64,000 nt of DNA from Fretibacterium fastidiosum (GTDB lineage Bacteria; Synergistota; Synergistia; Synergistales; Aminobacteriaceae): NCBI RefSeq assembly GCF_964642095.1, contig NZ_OZ209244.1, positions 186,001 through 250,000 on the forward strand. Reading direction: 5' to 3'. The position numbers were made by a program, and so were the translations under genes. Each line of letters begins with the position of its first letter. Position 1 is the first letter of the stretch. Shown here in pieces: positions 25,630 to 34,197 of this stretch. The notes under the pieces were generated by a model. The model saw nothing but the letters and a program-made list of their open reading frames with translations. It was not told the DNA's origin and searched no databases.

Positions 25630-27165
25630 TCAGGCGGCAGCGGCCTCCTCGCTGTCGAGGGGCCTTGCCCTCATCCCGTTGGTGACGTAGCCGACGATCA
25701 TGTAGACGAGCGAGCCGGCGATGCCCGCGATGATCGGTGCCTCGACCCAGCCGAACTTGCCGTAGATGAGGACGAGGTAGACGTTGCCGAAGAAACCCGT
25801 GATCATCGAGAGCAGACAGGTGAGCAGGTTCCCCTCGATGAACGTCCTGATGATGGTGGGCCCGACCAGCATCGAGATGAGGCCTCCGGTCCCTATGTAG
25901 GCGATGCGGTTCAGCATCCCCTGAGGGGCGAAGAAGGTCAGCACGATGCCCAGAACCGTCGTGACGACGACCGTGCCGCGGTCCAGGAGATCAGCGTACC
26001 TGGATTCCTTGCCCGCCGCCGACACATAAAGGTCGTGCGAGAGCGCCGCTGCCTGCACCTGAAGCACGGAGCTGATCGTGGAGAGCATCGCGAAGATGAT
26101 GAAGAGCGATATGATGCTGGCGACAGCCGGCGACAGGTACGTGTTCAGGAAGACCGGCATCGCGTGGTCCGCAATGTGCGCTCCCGCCGGGGCATCGGCC
26201 GCCAGGGCCTGAGGCCAGGTAGGATCCTTGTAGAACATGTAGAGGCCCACCAGCGGGACAAAGCTCATGGCAAAGCCCATGGGGGCCATGTAGAGCGCGA
26301 CGAGCGGAATGTTCATGTCCTTCTTCATGGCGAGGAAACGAACGGACATGTAGGGCAAAACGGTCGTAAAGAGCGTGGCGTAGACGAAGACGAGGAACAC
26401 GCTGTACTTGGGGTCACCATAGGGGTTGGACGTGGTTGGGTTGATGAACTCCGGCTTGATCTCGCCCACCTTGGCGATGAGCTCCGTCAGCGAGATGTCC
26501 TGCGTGATGACGTAGTAGACGATGCACGAGGCGATGACCATGCCGCAGCACATGATCGTATCGGTGATCGCCACCGCCAGGAGCCCGCCCTGCATCGTGA
26601 AGATCATGACGACCGCCATGAAGATAATGGCCGACATGTGGGGTGACGTCCCAAGCCACTCCGAGGCCACGCTTGCGACGGCGCGGATCTGTCCGATCAT
26701 GTAGACCGACAGGAAGACGAACGTGGCGATGGCCGCCAGGAAGTGGACGAGCCGACGCATGCCCTGCGAGCCCCTGTGGGTGTTTGCGAGGTATTCCGGA
26801 ACCGTCAGCGCCCCGAACCTCTCGCCCTGCTTGCGCATGAAGCCCGCGAAGAAGAGCGCGCCGAAGGTAATGGCCGGCGCAAACAAGAAGTTTGCAAGGA
26901 TCTCGATCGTGCCGTAAGCGTAGGCCGTCCCGGGCGAGCCGATGAAGCCCCAGCCGCTGTAGCCCGTCGCCATAAGCGTCCCCGCAGCCACAAAGGGCCC
27001 CATCTCGTTGCTGCCGAGCAAAAACGCCTTCTCGTCGTCGCCGGACAGGTGGGTCATCGCGGCCTTCTTCTTGAGCCTGACGTTCGTCCACCACCCCACG
27101 GCGATCAGTATCGCTGACGCAACCGCAAAGACGCCCCACCTGTACAGTTCGATTCCGGTCGTCAT
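25630..27165 (-). CDS. sodium:solute symporter (SSS family)
   Basis: 511 residues with thirteen or so helices. Typical SSS features are the early glycine-rich TLMATGYSGWGFIGSPG stretch and ALTVPEYLANTHRGS. It moves a solute into the cell with sodium. Its ATG overlaps the stop of the preceding 36-residue membrane protein by one base, so the two are translationally coupled. The neighbours (amidinotransferase upstream, deiminase downstream) suggest a guanidino compound such as arginine, creatine or guanidinoacetate as substrate; this is inferred from context. Confidence 0.88.
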   Translation of the reverse strand: MTTGIELYRWGVFAVASAILIAVGWWTNVRLKKKAAMTHLSGDDEKAFLLGSNEMGPFVAAGTLMATGYSGWGFIGSPGTAYAYGTIEILANFLFAPAITFGALFFAGFMRKQGERFGALTVPEYLANTHRGSQGMRRLVHFLAAIATFVFLSVYMIGQIRAVASVASEWLGTSPHMSAIIFMAVVMIFTMQGGLLAVAITDTIMCCGMVIASCIVYYVITQDISLTELIAKVGEIKPEFINPTTSNPYGDPKYSVFLVFVYATLFTTVLPYMSVRFLAMKKDMNIPLVALYMAPMGFAMSFVPLVGLYMFYKDPTWPQALAADAPAGAHIADHAMPVFLNTYLSPAVASIISLFIIFAMLSTISSVLQVQAAALSHDLYVSAAGKESRYADLLDRGTVVVTTVLGIVLTFFAPQGMLNRIAYIGTGGLISMLVGPTIIRTFIEGNLLTCLLSMITGFFGNVYLVLIYGKFGWVEAPIIAGIAGSLVYMIVGYVTNGMRARPLDSEEAAAA

Positions 27166-27275
27166 CACTCACACTTCCCCTGCTGGATCTGCCTGTGGAT
27201 ACAGGCGATGATGGGAACGGCAAAAAGAATGACGCTACCTATAATAAAAGAATCCAAGGTCCATGAACCAAGCAT
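27165..27275 (-). CDS. 36-residue symporter small accessory membrane protein
   Basis: A short frame starting at ATG 27275 directly behind AAGGAGGG. It encodes one membrane helix (about residues 10-24, FIIGSVILFAVPIIA) followed by a basic, glutamine-rich tail, and stops in a TGATG overlap with the symporter start. Size, position and coupling fit the small accessory proteins encoded before some SSS symporters. It could stabilise or regulate the carrier. Confidence 0.8.
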   Translation of the reverse strand: MLGSWTLDSFIIGSVILFAVPIIACIHRQIQQGKCE

Positions 27276-27314
27276 GGTGCCCTCCTTAATTAAGTAAGGA
27301 TGATTTTAAGATAC

Positions 27315-27365
27315 AAAAAAGGAGGTTTGTCGGGCTAAAAAGCTATAGCAGCTCGGCAAACCTCC
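27315..27365 (-). terminator. intrinsic terminator of the amidinotransferase gene
   Basis: GGAGGTTTGTCG (27321-27332) pairs with the complementary arm ending at 27365, and on the minus strand a run of six T follows (27320-27315). It ends the amidinotransferase message before the small protein and symporter genes. Confidence 0.85.
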
Positions 27366-27406
27366 AAAAACGTTATGCTAGACCGAAGCTCTAAAAATCG
27401 ACGTCC

Positions 27407-28558
27407 TTAGCCGTTCTTCATCTTGCCAAACTCGACAAGCGTGACGTCCTTGACCTGCTTCGGGAAGTAGTCCTCACAGCCGCCCTCGCGGTACACGTCC
27501 GCCGTGGCGCAGTGCAGGCCGCCGCCGAACGGGTAGGCATCACGGAAGGGGATGGGGATGACGTTCATGCCCAGCTTGTCCATCTGCTCCATCTGGGCGG
27601 TTTCGCTGGCCTCCACGAACACCGTCTTGTGGTCGAGGACCAGGCAGTTCATGGACAGCCACACGCTGGAGTAGCAGAGTGCCGGCGGCTCCTTGTGGGC
27701 GGGCATGGCGGCCTCTACGATCTGCCAGTCGTTGGCCTCGAAGATCTTGCGCTGCTCCTCGGGGAGCTTGCGCTGCGGGTTGTTGAGGATGAGGCCGGGG
27801 CGCAGGGGAACGAACGTCGCGTCGATGTGGATGGGATAGGGGTCGCCGGGGAAGTTGACGGCGTGGATGCGGCACTCGGGGTACATACGGCGAATCCACT
27901 CCATGGCCTTCCTGTTGGTCGTGAGGCCGTGCTGGATGAAGAAGTCCTTGCCGACGCGCATCACGTCCGCGGCGTCAAACAGGATCTCGTGCTCCGTGGT
28001 GACCATCTCCAGCTTCGCCGTACGCTCAAGGAGGACCTCCTCCGTGATGTGCCCGTCGTAGTAATGCATGTCGTAGCTCGCGTCGCCCAGCTCGGGACGC
28101 GGGGCAGCAATCCAGCGGAAGTCCGGATCCTCGTCAAAGTAGCGGCGCAGGACCTTGGAGTAGGCCAGATACTCGAAGAAGCGGGAGCGGAAGGACATGG
28201 GCGCGCAGATGATGTCGCTGCCCACCGTCAGCAGGACGTCGCGCGGAGGCATGCAGCCGAACATGCTGCCCGTCATGAAGTGAGGGGTCACGACGGCCTG
28301 GTTCCACTGCATGGGCTCCGGACGGTCCACCTTAACGCCGCGCTTCTCCAGCTCCTTGACGAAGTGCTCGATCTGGGCGTTGGCCTTCTCAACCGTATCC
28401 AGCGGACGAGGACCGGTCATGCCGCGCATCGGGCTGTCCAGGGGAACCTTGGCCTTGGACGCGGGCTCAGAGGGCGCGATGCAGCAGTTATCGGCGCGAC
28501 CGACGATAACGTGCTTCAGGGGGTCAAAATCATTCCAAGAGTTAACAACTTTCGGCAT
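27407..28558 (-). CDS. arginine:glycine amidinotransferase homologue
   Basis: 383 residues, similar along its length to glycine amidinotransferase (AGAT/GATM), which moves the amidino group of arginine to glycine, reversibly, and accepts ornithine. The catalytic set is visible: Asp in FDAADVMRVG (about 195-198), His in IHIDATF (about 244) and Cys in GGGLHC (350). APMSFRSRFFEY and SVWLSMNCLVLD are also family hallmarks. The ATG follows AAGGAAGG. Beside creatininase and the arginine deiminase enzymes it may run in the direction creatine or guanidinoacetate plus ornithine to arginine. This direction is inferred. Confidence 0.85.
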   Translation of the reverse strand: MPKVVNSWNDFDPLKHVIVGRADNCCIAPSEPASKAKVPLDSPMRGMTGPRPLDTVEKANAQIEHFVKELEKRGVKVDRPEPMQWNQAVVTPHFMTGSMFGCMPPRDVLLTVGSDIICAPMSFRSRFFEYLAYSKVLRRYFDEDPDFRWIAAPRPELGDASYDMHYYDGHITEEVLLERTAKLEMVTTEHEILFDAADVMRVGKDFFIQHGLTTNRKAMEWIRRMYPECRIHAVNFPGDPYPIHIDATFVPLRPGLILNNPQRKLPEEQRKIFEANDWQIVEAAMPAHKEPPALCYSSVWLSMNCLVLDHKTVFVEASETAQMEQMDKLGMNVIPIPFRDAYPFGGGLHCATADVYREGGCEDYFPKQVKDVTLVEFGKMKNG

Positions 28559-28868
28559 AATTCTTACCTTCCTTTACGTATTATTTTTGGGTGGCGGAGT
28601 TGCACCACTCCAAAGAAAAAAACGCTGTCGTCCCGAATAGCAGAAGTAAAACCCCTGCACACCAACCGTACATTGCAGAGATGCTCTATCTATGTGCACT
28701 ATAGTATCATGCTTCGCATTTTTTTCATTGTACAATCCTTCCAAGATTACTTAAGAAACGTTTCCAGGTAATTCATTCACGAAAAACCTAGGATATCAAA
28801 TGAGCTTGTGTTATAATTCTTAGAATAGATTCTCATAAAACTGGAAGCCACATCATAAGGAGGAGGGG
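28559..28868. other. divergent intergenic region, amidinotransferase and regulator
   Basis: 310 bases, AT-rich, between the amidinotransferase (minus) and the regulator (plus). It should hold both promoters and the regulator's binding sites. A -10-like TACTAT (28706-28701) faces the amidinotransferase, without a clear -35. The rightward promoter is listed separately. No gene is seen. Confidence 0.5.
28812..28833 (+). promoter_or_regulatory. -10 element and start-site palindrome before the regulator gene
   Basis: A perfect TATAAT (28812-28817) is followed by the palindrome AGAAT-AG-ATTCT (28822-28833), which would overlap the transcription start. This placement suits autoregulation. No strong -35 is visible. 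Confidence 0.45.
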
Positions 28869-30143
28869 GTGCTGCAGGTCATGTCTCAGAAACCGTCGGA
28901 AGCGTCGGAGTCCCTCGATGGCATCGTCCGGGACGTCCTGAGCGGCATGGCGGGGATCGTCCCCTGTCCGTTGGTCGTCTCAAACGCTCAAGGAAGGGTC
29001 CTTGGGACGACTGCCTCTGCGGTCAAGGCGGTTTGCCCCCTCTGCCGGAAGGTCGTGGACATGGTTGCCCATCAAAAAAAGATGGCACCGATTGGCGGTG
29101 AGGAATGCGAGTGTGACGACGCCTCGGGGGTAGCCCTGCCGCTGCGGAACGCATACCTCGAGGTCATCGGGGCCGTCGCGGCGCTTGGGACGGCCGATGA
29201 GGTCCGCCCCTACGCGCTGGCGGTGAAACACCAGATCGAGCTGGTCATCAAGACGCAATACAAGCTCAGATCAGGCTTCCTCAAGGAGAACGCGATCCAG
29301 GACATCATTCAGGACTTCGTGAACTACATCCCGGGCGTCAGCGACCTCGAACTGCTTGAGGCCAGGGCGCGCTACCTCGGCTTTTCGCCGGGGCTCCTCT
29401 ACGTCCCCATCGTGTTCGACATGCATAATTTCAGGCAGTTCATCCGGGACTCGTGGAAGGACGCCTCGTCGTCGGAGGACTGCCGCGAGGCGGAAAACTT
29501 CATCCAGTCCGTCAAAAACAGGGTGCTCCTGCGGACCAAGGAGGTCTTCAGCGCTCCCGACGACGTTTCCGTTCCCCTGAACGGGGACAAGTACGCCGTC
29601 TTCTGTTCCATCAGCCCCAAGATCCAGCAGGACAAGGACCTGGTGTTCAAGCGGGTGAACGAGAACTCCCATATCCTCCTCAAAAAGTTAGAGGAGGAAC
29701 ATCTCTCCGCCGTCCTGGGGATCGGCTTCTTCTTTAAGGGCGTTCCGGGGCTTTCCTACGCCTACCGCAGTGCTCTGGAGGCGGTCAGCCTTGGAAAGCT
29801 GCTCTTCAAGCAGCCCGGCATCTACGACATCCAGAACCTTCGGGTGGAGTCCCTTCTCCTGAGCCTCCCCGCCTCCGCCCGGCAGCGCTTCATCCGGGAC
29901 CGTTTCACCGAATTCAACCTGGATCCGAACGACGACGAGCTCAAGAACACGATCATCGTCTACGGAATGAACTTCTTCAACCGCCAAAGCACCGCGGACG
30001 AACTGCACATCCACCGGAACACCCTCAACTACCGGCTCAAGAAAATAGAGGAGCGCACGCAAAAATCCCTGCGCTCCTTCCGCAACTACATCGAGCTCTA
30101 CATCGCCTGCCTGCTCTCGAACCTCCCCTCTCCGGAGCTTTAG
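28869..30143 (+). CDS. PucR/CdaR-type transcriptional regulator
   Basis: 424 residues. The N-terminal part (about 15-145) resembles the sugar-diacid or ligand-sensing domain of CdaR-type activators and holds a CPLCRK ... CECDD cysteine cluster. The middle is a GGDEF-like fold seen in this family, and the C-terminus has the PucR-type helix-turn-helix (ADELHIHRNTLNYRLKKIEE). Such proteins respond to a small substrate and usually activate nearby catabolic genes. It faces away from the amidinotransferase gene, so it probably controls that cluster. GTG at 28869 has AAGGAGG upstream; ATG at 28881 is the alternative. Confidence 0.85.
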   Translation: MLQVMSQKPSEASESLDGIVRDVLSGMAGIVPCPLVVSNAQGRVLGTTASAVKAVCPLCRKVVDMVAHQKKMAPIGGEECECDDASGVALPLRNAYLEVIGAVAALGTADEVRPYALAVKHQIELVIKTQYKLRSGFLKENAIQDIIQDFVNYIPGVSDLELLEARARYLGFSPGLLYVPIVFDMHNFRQFIRDSWKDASSSEDCREAENFIQSVKNRVLLRTKEVFSAPDDVSVPLNGDKYAVFCSISPKIQQDKDLVFKRVNENSHILLKKLEEEHLSAVLGIGFFFKGVPGLSYAYRSALEAVSLGKLLFKQPGIYDIQNLRVESLLLSLPASARQRFIRDRFTEFNLDPNDDELKNTIIVYGMNFFNRQSTADELHIHRNTLNYRLKKIEERTQKSLRSFRNYIELYIACLLSNLPSPEL

Positions 30144-30164
30144 AAACCGAAGTCCTGAAACGGC

Positions 30165-30194
30165 CTGGGGAAGCGCGCTTCAGCGCTTCCCCAG
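30165..30194. terminator. terminator-like hairpin after the regulator gene
   Basis: A perfect 12-base stem, CTGGGGAAGCGC (30165-30176) with its complement (30183-30194), and a 6-base loop, 22 bases past the stop codon. No T-run follows. Confidence 0.65.
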
Positions 30195-30226
30195 GGAGAG
30201 GCCATGTTCATCGTCGCACCGGGCTT

Positions 30227-30387
30227 ATACCAATTCGCGTTTAATATGGATTGCCTCCCCTGAAAGGGGAGGTGGTTCGCGTCAGCGAACCGGAGGGGTT
30301 GTTTCTCAGGCTCAACACCCCCCAGCCCCTTCGGGGCAGCCCCCCTTGCAGGGGGGCCTTTCTTGCCCTTTAGACGCAAATTGGTAT
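30227..30387. mobile_element. 161-base MITE-like element (repeat copy B)
   Basis: Bounded by 18-base terminal inverted repeats that differ at two positions: ATACCAATTCGCGTTTAA (30227-30244) and the complement of ATACCAATTTGCGTCTAA (30370-30387). The interior shares the tract around 30254-30300 with copies A and C, and holds two GC-rich hairpins. It has no gene. A clear target-site duplication was not seen. It lies in the gap between the regulator and the TudS-like gene. Confidence 0.75.
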
Positions 30388-30490
30388 TAGGCACTTTCCA
30401 CGACACACCGAATGACTCCGGCCAGAGGACGACGGGGCTGAAGAGCGTTGATCTGCATGGGGACGGGGGAGAGACGGGGTCGCCAAGCTC

Positions 30491-31060
30491 TCAGCTGCCG
30501 CATGGCCTCGCAGAGCCGCCGCGCAGCCCCTTCAGGAGCTCTTTCCAGGACAGCGCCTCCTGAATCCCCTCGTCGATCCCGACCGCTGGAATGGAAAGCC
30601 CCCGGCTCTGCAGCATCGACGTCAGGCACTCCATGAATACCCCCCTCCCATCGACGCAGGAAAAACTCGGCAGCGAAGGCATCGAGGCGATCTCCCCGCC
30701 CTTATATCCGGCGCAGGTCCGATCGACGCCGCAGGAGGGGCTGCCGTCAACGCCAACGATCCCCAGGACCTCATAGCCGTTGCGCAGATAGTCCTCCATC
30801 TGGTCCACGACATCCTCCAAAAGGGAACGGCAGTGCTTGCGGTAACAGGGAACGTCGTACTGTTCCCGCGTCATGCCCCATCGGCGGCAACCCCCGAAGG
30901 TCTGTTCCGGACAGGGCAACTGCACGATGCCAACGCCATCCTGCAAGAGCCCCTCGAGAACTCCGGGGATCGCCCCCCGAGTCTGGGCGGCGCCGGCGAT
31001 TTTGGCGTTGGGGTTCAGGATGCAGTGCGCCAGCAGCACCATGGTTCTGCCCCTCTTCAC
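30491..31060 (-). CDS. TudS/DUF523-related putative desulfidase
   Basis: 189 residues. The conserved cysteines of the DUF523/TudS group are visible: AHCILNPNAK near the N-terminus, PCPEQTFGGCRRWG and GVDGSPSCGV. TudS binds an iron-sulfur cluster and removes sulfur from thiouracil, and this protein is a more distant relative (closest to the CD3072-type group), so its substrate is unknown. The GTG at 31060 follows GGGAGGG; an ATG six codons later is possible. It comes 72 bases after the solute-binding protein gene and may share its transcript. Confidence 0.75.
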   Translation of the reverse strand: MKRGRTMVLLAHCILNPNAKIAGAAQTRGAIPGVLEGLLQDGVGIVQLPCPEQTFGGCRRWGMTREQYDVPCYRKHCRSLLEDVVDQMEDYLRNGYEVLGIVGVDGSPSCGVDRTCAGYKGGEIASMPSLPSFSCVDGRGVFMECLTSMLQSRGLSIPAVGIDEGIQEALSWKELLKGLRGGSARPCGS

Positions 31061-31132
31061 GGTTCTTCTCCCTCCCTTCGCCTAGATTTCAAGGGCCCGT
31101 TCCACCGGTCCCCGGCCACAGACCCCACCCGG

Positions 31133-32434
31133 CTAGTTGAAGCTCTTGCGGCTCTCCTGGATCTCCTTCCAGGCCTGATCCGCCGCCTTGTCCAATGCCT
31201 CCTTCACGGGGACGTTCTCGAGGAGAATGGCGTCCAGAGCCTTCGACATGTTGTCGTGAATCGCGTAGCCGTTCAGGATTTTCGGGTCGCTGAACCCGTA
31301 CTTGAACGAGGGCAGGATCGCCAGCTTCGCAGGGTTTTCCTTCTCCGCGAACTCGTGGAACTCCCTGCTGTTGAGGACCTTCCAGCTCAGCGGCAGGCAG
31401 CCCGAACGGGTCCCCCAGAGGCTCTGAATCTCCGGCGTGAGGAAGAACCTGAGGAAGCGGAAGGCGTCACGCCGCTCGATCTCCGGCACGGTGTTGAAGA
31501 TCGCCACGTTCGTCCCCGTAAACATGCAGGCCTTGCGCACACCCTTCGGCAGCTCGACGGAACCGAACTCGACGCCGTTTGCGGCGCAGAGCTCGATGAT
31601 GTTCGGGAGCTGCGACATGTAGGTGATGCCCATGGCGGCCTCGCCTCGACCGAAGGGGCCGAACATGTATTTTTCCTCGCGTATGATCTTGGCGTGCCCC
31701 TTTCGGATCATGGAAACCAGGAATTCATACGCCTTGACGCCCGGCTCCTCGTTGAAGGTGATCCGGTCCGCCGCCTCGTCGTAGATGTGACCGCCGGCCT
31801 GTTCAACCCAGAAACTGCCGTCGATGGCCACGGAGTTGTTCAGGGCCAGCCCAACGACGTCCTTGTCCCCCACCTTCCCGGTCAGCGCCTCGGCGGCTGC
31901 GCTCAGCTCCTCCCACGTCGCTGGCGGGGTAATGCCCTTGTCCGCCAACATCTTCTTGTTGTAGAAGAGCAGGAAGCCCTCCTTGTTGAAGGGCAGGGCG
32001 TAGTGCTTGCCATCCCAGACGCTCCCGTCGCGGAGAAACGCCGGAATGTCCGCCCAGGCCTCCTCTGAGAAGCCGTTTCCGGCATCGAAGAGCATCGGTT
32101 CCATCGGGTCCACGAACCCGTTCTTCACGTAGGAGATCAGGCGGTTGTTGTAGATCATGGCCAAATGAGGAAGGCTCCCCGCCTTGGCTGCGCCCTCCAG
32201 CTTGGCGAACAGATCACGGTAATGCCCCTGATAGACCAACTCCACGGCGCAGTCCTCGTTCGCCTGATTGAAACGATTCACGATCTCCTCGAGCGCTTCT
32301 GCGTTGGCACCGGTCATGACGTGCCAGAACTGGAGCTTCCTGGCCTCCGCAGAGGCGGGAAGGGCAGAGGCAACAAGCAATCCGGCCAGCACGGAACCGA
32401 GAATTCCCCTCAAGAGCGCGCGTGCATGAAACAT
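31133..32434 (-). CDS. ABC transporter substrate-binding protein, UgpB/MalE type
   Basis: 433 residues with a signal peptide (LLRGILGSVLAGLLVASALPASA). Family 1 extracellular binding protein; WHVMTGANAEALEEIVNRFNQ resembles UgpB, the glycerol-3-phosphate binder, as does LPHLAMIYNNR. The ligand is probably a sugar or a glycerophosphodiester. It delivers ligand in the periplasm to the permeases encoded just upstream. The ATG at 32434 follows GGGAGG by 7 bases. Gene order ATPase, two permeases, binding protein is unusual in placing the binding protein late. Confidence 0.88.
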   Translation of the reverse strand: MFHARALLRGILGSVLAGLLVASALPASAEARKLQFWHVMTGANAEALEEIVNRFNQANEDCAVELVYQGHYRDLFAKLEGAAKAGSLPHLAMIYNNRLISYVKNGFVDPMEPMLFDAGNGFSEEAWADIPAFLRDGSVWDGKHYALPFNKEGFLLFYNKKMLADKGITPPATWEELSAAAEALTGKVGDKDVVGLALNNSVAIDGSFWVEQAGGHIYDEAADRITFNEEPGVKAYEFLVSMIRKGHAKIIREEKYMFGPFGRGEAAMGITYMSQLPNIIELCAANGVEFGSVELPKGVRKACMFTGTNVAIFNTVPEIERRDAFRFLRFFLTPEIQSLWGTRSGCLPLSWKVLNSREFHEFAEKENPAKLAILPSFKYGFSDPKILNGYAIHDNMSKALDAILLENVPVKEALDKAADQAWKEIQESRKSFN

Positions 32435-32501
32435 GACAAAACCTCCCAACATAGTATTTTAATATCAACCAATCGTATGGATAGCGCTGTTTCCAATGGA
32501 C

Positions 32502-33311
32502 TTAGCCCTTCAGTCCGGCCCCGGACAGGGTCCGAACGAGGTGTTTCTGCAACAGGAGGTACAGGGCAATCACGGGCAGGATGATGATCGTCGCCGTAGC
32601 CATCAGGAGGTGGTAGCGAATCCCCGCCTCGTTGGTGAACACGGAGAGCGCCACGGGAAGGGTGCGCATCTCCGGGCGGTGGGTCACGATCAAGGGCCAC
32701 AAAAATTCGTTCCAGCTGTTGATGACGCGCAGAAGCCCGATCGTCACCAAGGCAGGCTTCGCGGCGGGGACCATGATCTGGAACAGGAAGCGGAGGTCCG
32801 AGCACCCATCTGCACGGGCCGCGTTGTAGAGCGATTCGGGGATCGTGAGGAAGTACTGACGCAGCAAAAAAACGGAAAACGCGCTGACGGTCCAGGGCAG
32901 GATCAACGCCGTGTAGCTGTTGACCAGCCCCATGCGGGAGAGGGTGACGTAGTTGGCGATGAGGAGGGCTTCCTCCGGAACGATCATCGTTCCGACGCAG
33001 AGGGCAAAGAGGAGGTCGCGCCCCCTGAAGCGGAGGCGGGAGAAGGCGAAAGCTCCCATGATCGTGGTCAGGAGGGTTCCAACCGTCACGCAGACCGTCA
33101 CGATGACGCTGTTGACGACGTAGCGGACAAGGGGAATCTCGCGCGCCACCTCCGCGTAGTTGCCCCACCGAGGGGCCGCGGGAACGAACGTCATGGGAAT
33201 GGCAAACGCCTCCGCCCCGGACTTCAGGGACGTGGAGATCATCCACAGGAACGGGAGCAGCGTGGTCCCGCACCCCAGAAGCAGCAGGAGGTAGAGCGCC
33301 GATCGTCTCAA
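32502..33311 (-). CDS. ABC transporter permease, UgpE/MalG type
   Basis: 269 residues with six helices. The EAA motif that contacts the ATPase is ARADGCSDLRFLFQIMVPAAKPAL. Inner-membrane half of a carbohydrate-type importer. Starts with TTG one base before the upstream permease stop ends, behind GGGAGGGG; the spacing of 10 is long but no better start exists. Confidence 0.9.
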   Translation of the reverse strand: MRRSALYLLLLLGCGTTLLPFLWMISTSLKSGAEAFAIPMTFVPAAPRWGNYAEVAREIPLVRYVVNSVIVTVCVTVGTLLTTIMGAFAFSRLRFRGRDLLFALCVGTMIVPEEALLIANYVTLSRMGLVNSYTALILPWTVSAFSVFLLRQYFLTIPESLYNAARADGCSDLRFLFQIMVPAAKPALVTIGLLRVINSWNEFLWPLIVTHRPEMRTLPVALSVFTNEAGIRYHLLMATATIIILPVIALYLLLQKHLVRTLSGAGLKG

Positions 33312-33312
33312 T

Positions 33313-34197
33313 CTACTTTCCCCTCCCGTAATGGATTACCCGGCGGGCAAGCCTGAACTGAATCAGGTTGAACAGCGTGATGAAGCCGAACAACAGCAGG
33401 ACCGCCGCCGAGGCGATGCCGTAGTGATGTTGGTTATAGAACTTCTCATAGATGTAGTAGACCAGCGTCATGCCGCAGTTGGAGGGTCCCGGAGTGCTCC
33501 TGAAGAGGATGAAGGGGAGGTCGAAGACCTTGAAGCAGTTGATGGCGCTGATCACGCAGACGAAGAACAGCGTGGGCGACAGGAGGGGCAGGGTGATGAA
33601 GAAGGTCCGCCTCCAAAACCCCGCGCCGTCCACGGCAGCCGAACGGTTGTACTGGGCGTCGATGGTCTGCAGCCCCGTCAGGAAGATCAGGACGTTATAC
33701 CCGGCGCTCTTCCAGACCCCCAAGATCACCAGGGAGACGCGCGCCCACCGGGGGTCCCGAAGCCAGGGGATCGGGTCGAGGCCGACCCCCTGCAGCATGG
33801 CGTTCAAAAGGCCGTGGTCGAGGTGGAATATCCAGTTCCACACCAGCGCGATCGCCACCGTAGAGGTGACGAAGGGCAGGAAGTAGATCGTCTGAAACAG
33901 CCTTTTGAACGGCCCGATGGCGTTCAGCGCAAGGGCAAGTGCCAGTCCGATTCCGACGGAGAGAGGCAGGGTCCAGGCCGTGTAGAAGAACGTGTTGTCC
34001 AGCGACCGCCAGAATTCCGGGTCGTTCCAAAGATAGGCGTAGTTGTCCAGGCCCCGCTCGAAGACCAGGTCGCGAAAGTAGTTGTAGCGGGTGTAAAAGC
34101 TCATATCGACCGTGCGAAGCGCAGGCCAGACCGTAAAGAGCCCCAACAGGATCAGAAGGGGCAAGAGCCAGAGCATCCCTGCGGCAAAACGCTTCAT
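33313..34197 (-). CDS. ABC transporter permease, UgpA/MalF type
   Basis: 294 residues with six helices. Its EAA loop AAVDGAGFWRRTFFITLPLLSP identifies the partner of the UgpE-type permease. Starts with ATG at 34197, overlapping the end of the ATPase gene by four bases, so the operon is tightly coupled. Confidence 0.9.
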   Translation of the reverse strand: MKRFAAGMLWLLPLLILLGLFTVWPALRTVDMSFYTRYNYFRDLVFERGLDNYAYLWNDPEFWRSLDNTFFYTAWTLPLSVGIGLALALALNAIGPFKRLFQTIYFLPFVTSTVAIALVWNWIFHLDHGLLNAMLQGVGLDPIPWLRDPRWARVSLVILGVWKSAGYNVLIFLTGLQTIDAQYNRSAAVDGAGFWRRTFFITLPLLSPTLFFVCVISAINCFKVFDLPFILFRSTPGPSNCGMTLVYYIYEKFYNQHHYGIASAAVLLLFGFITLFNLIQFRLARRVIHYGRGK

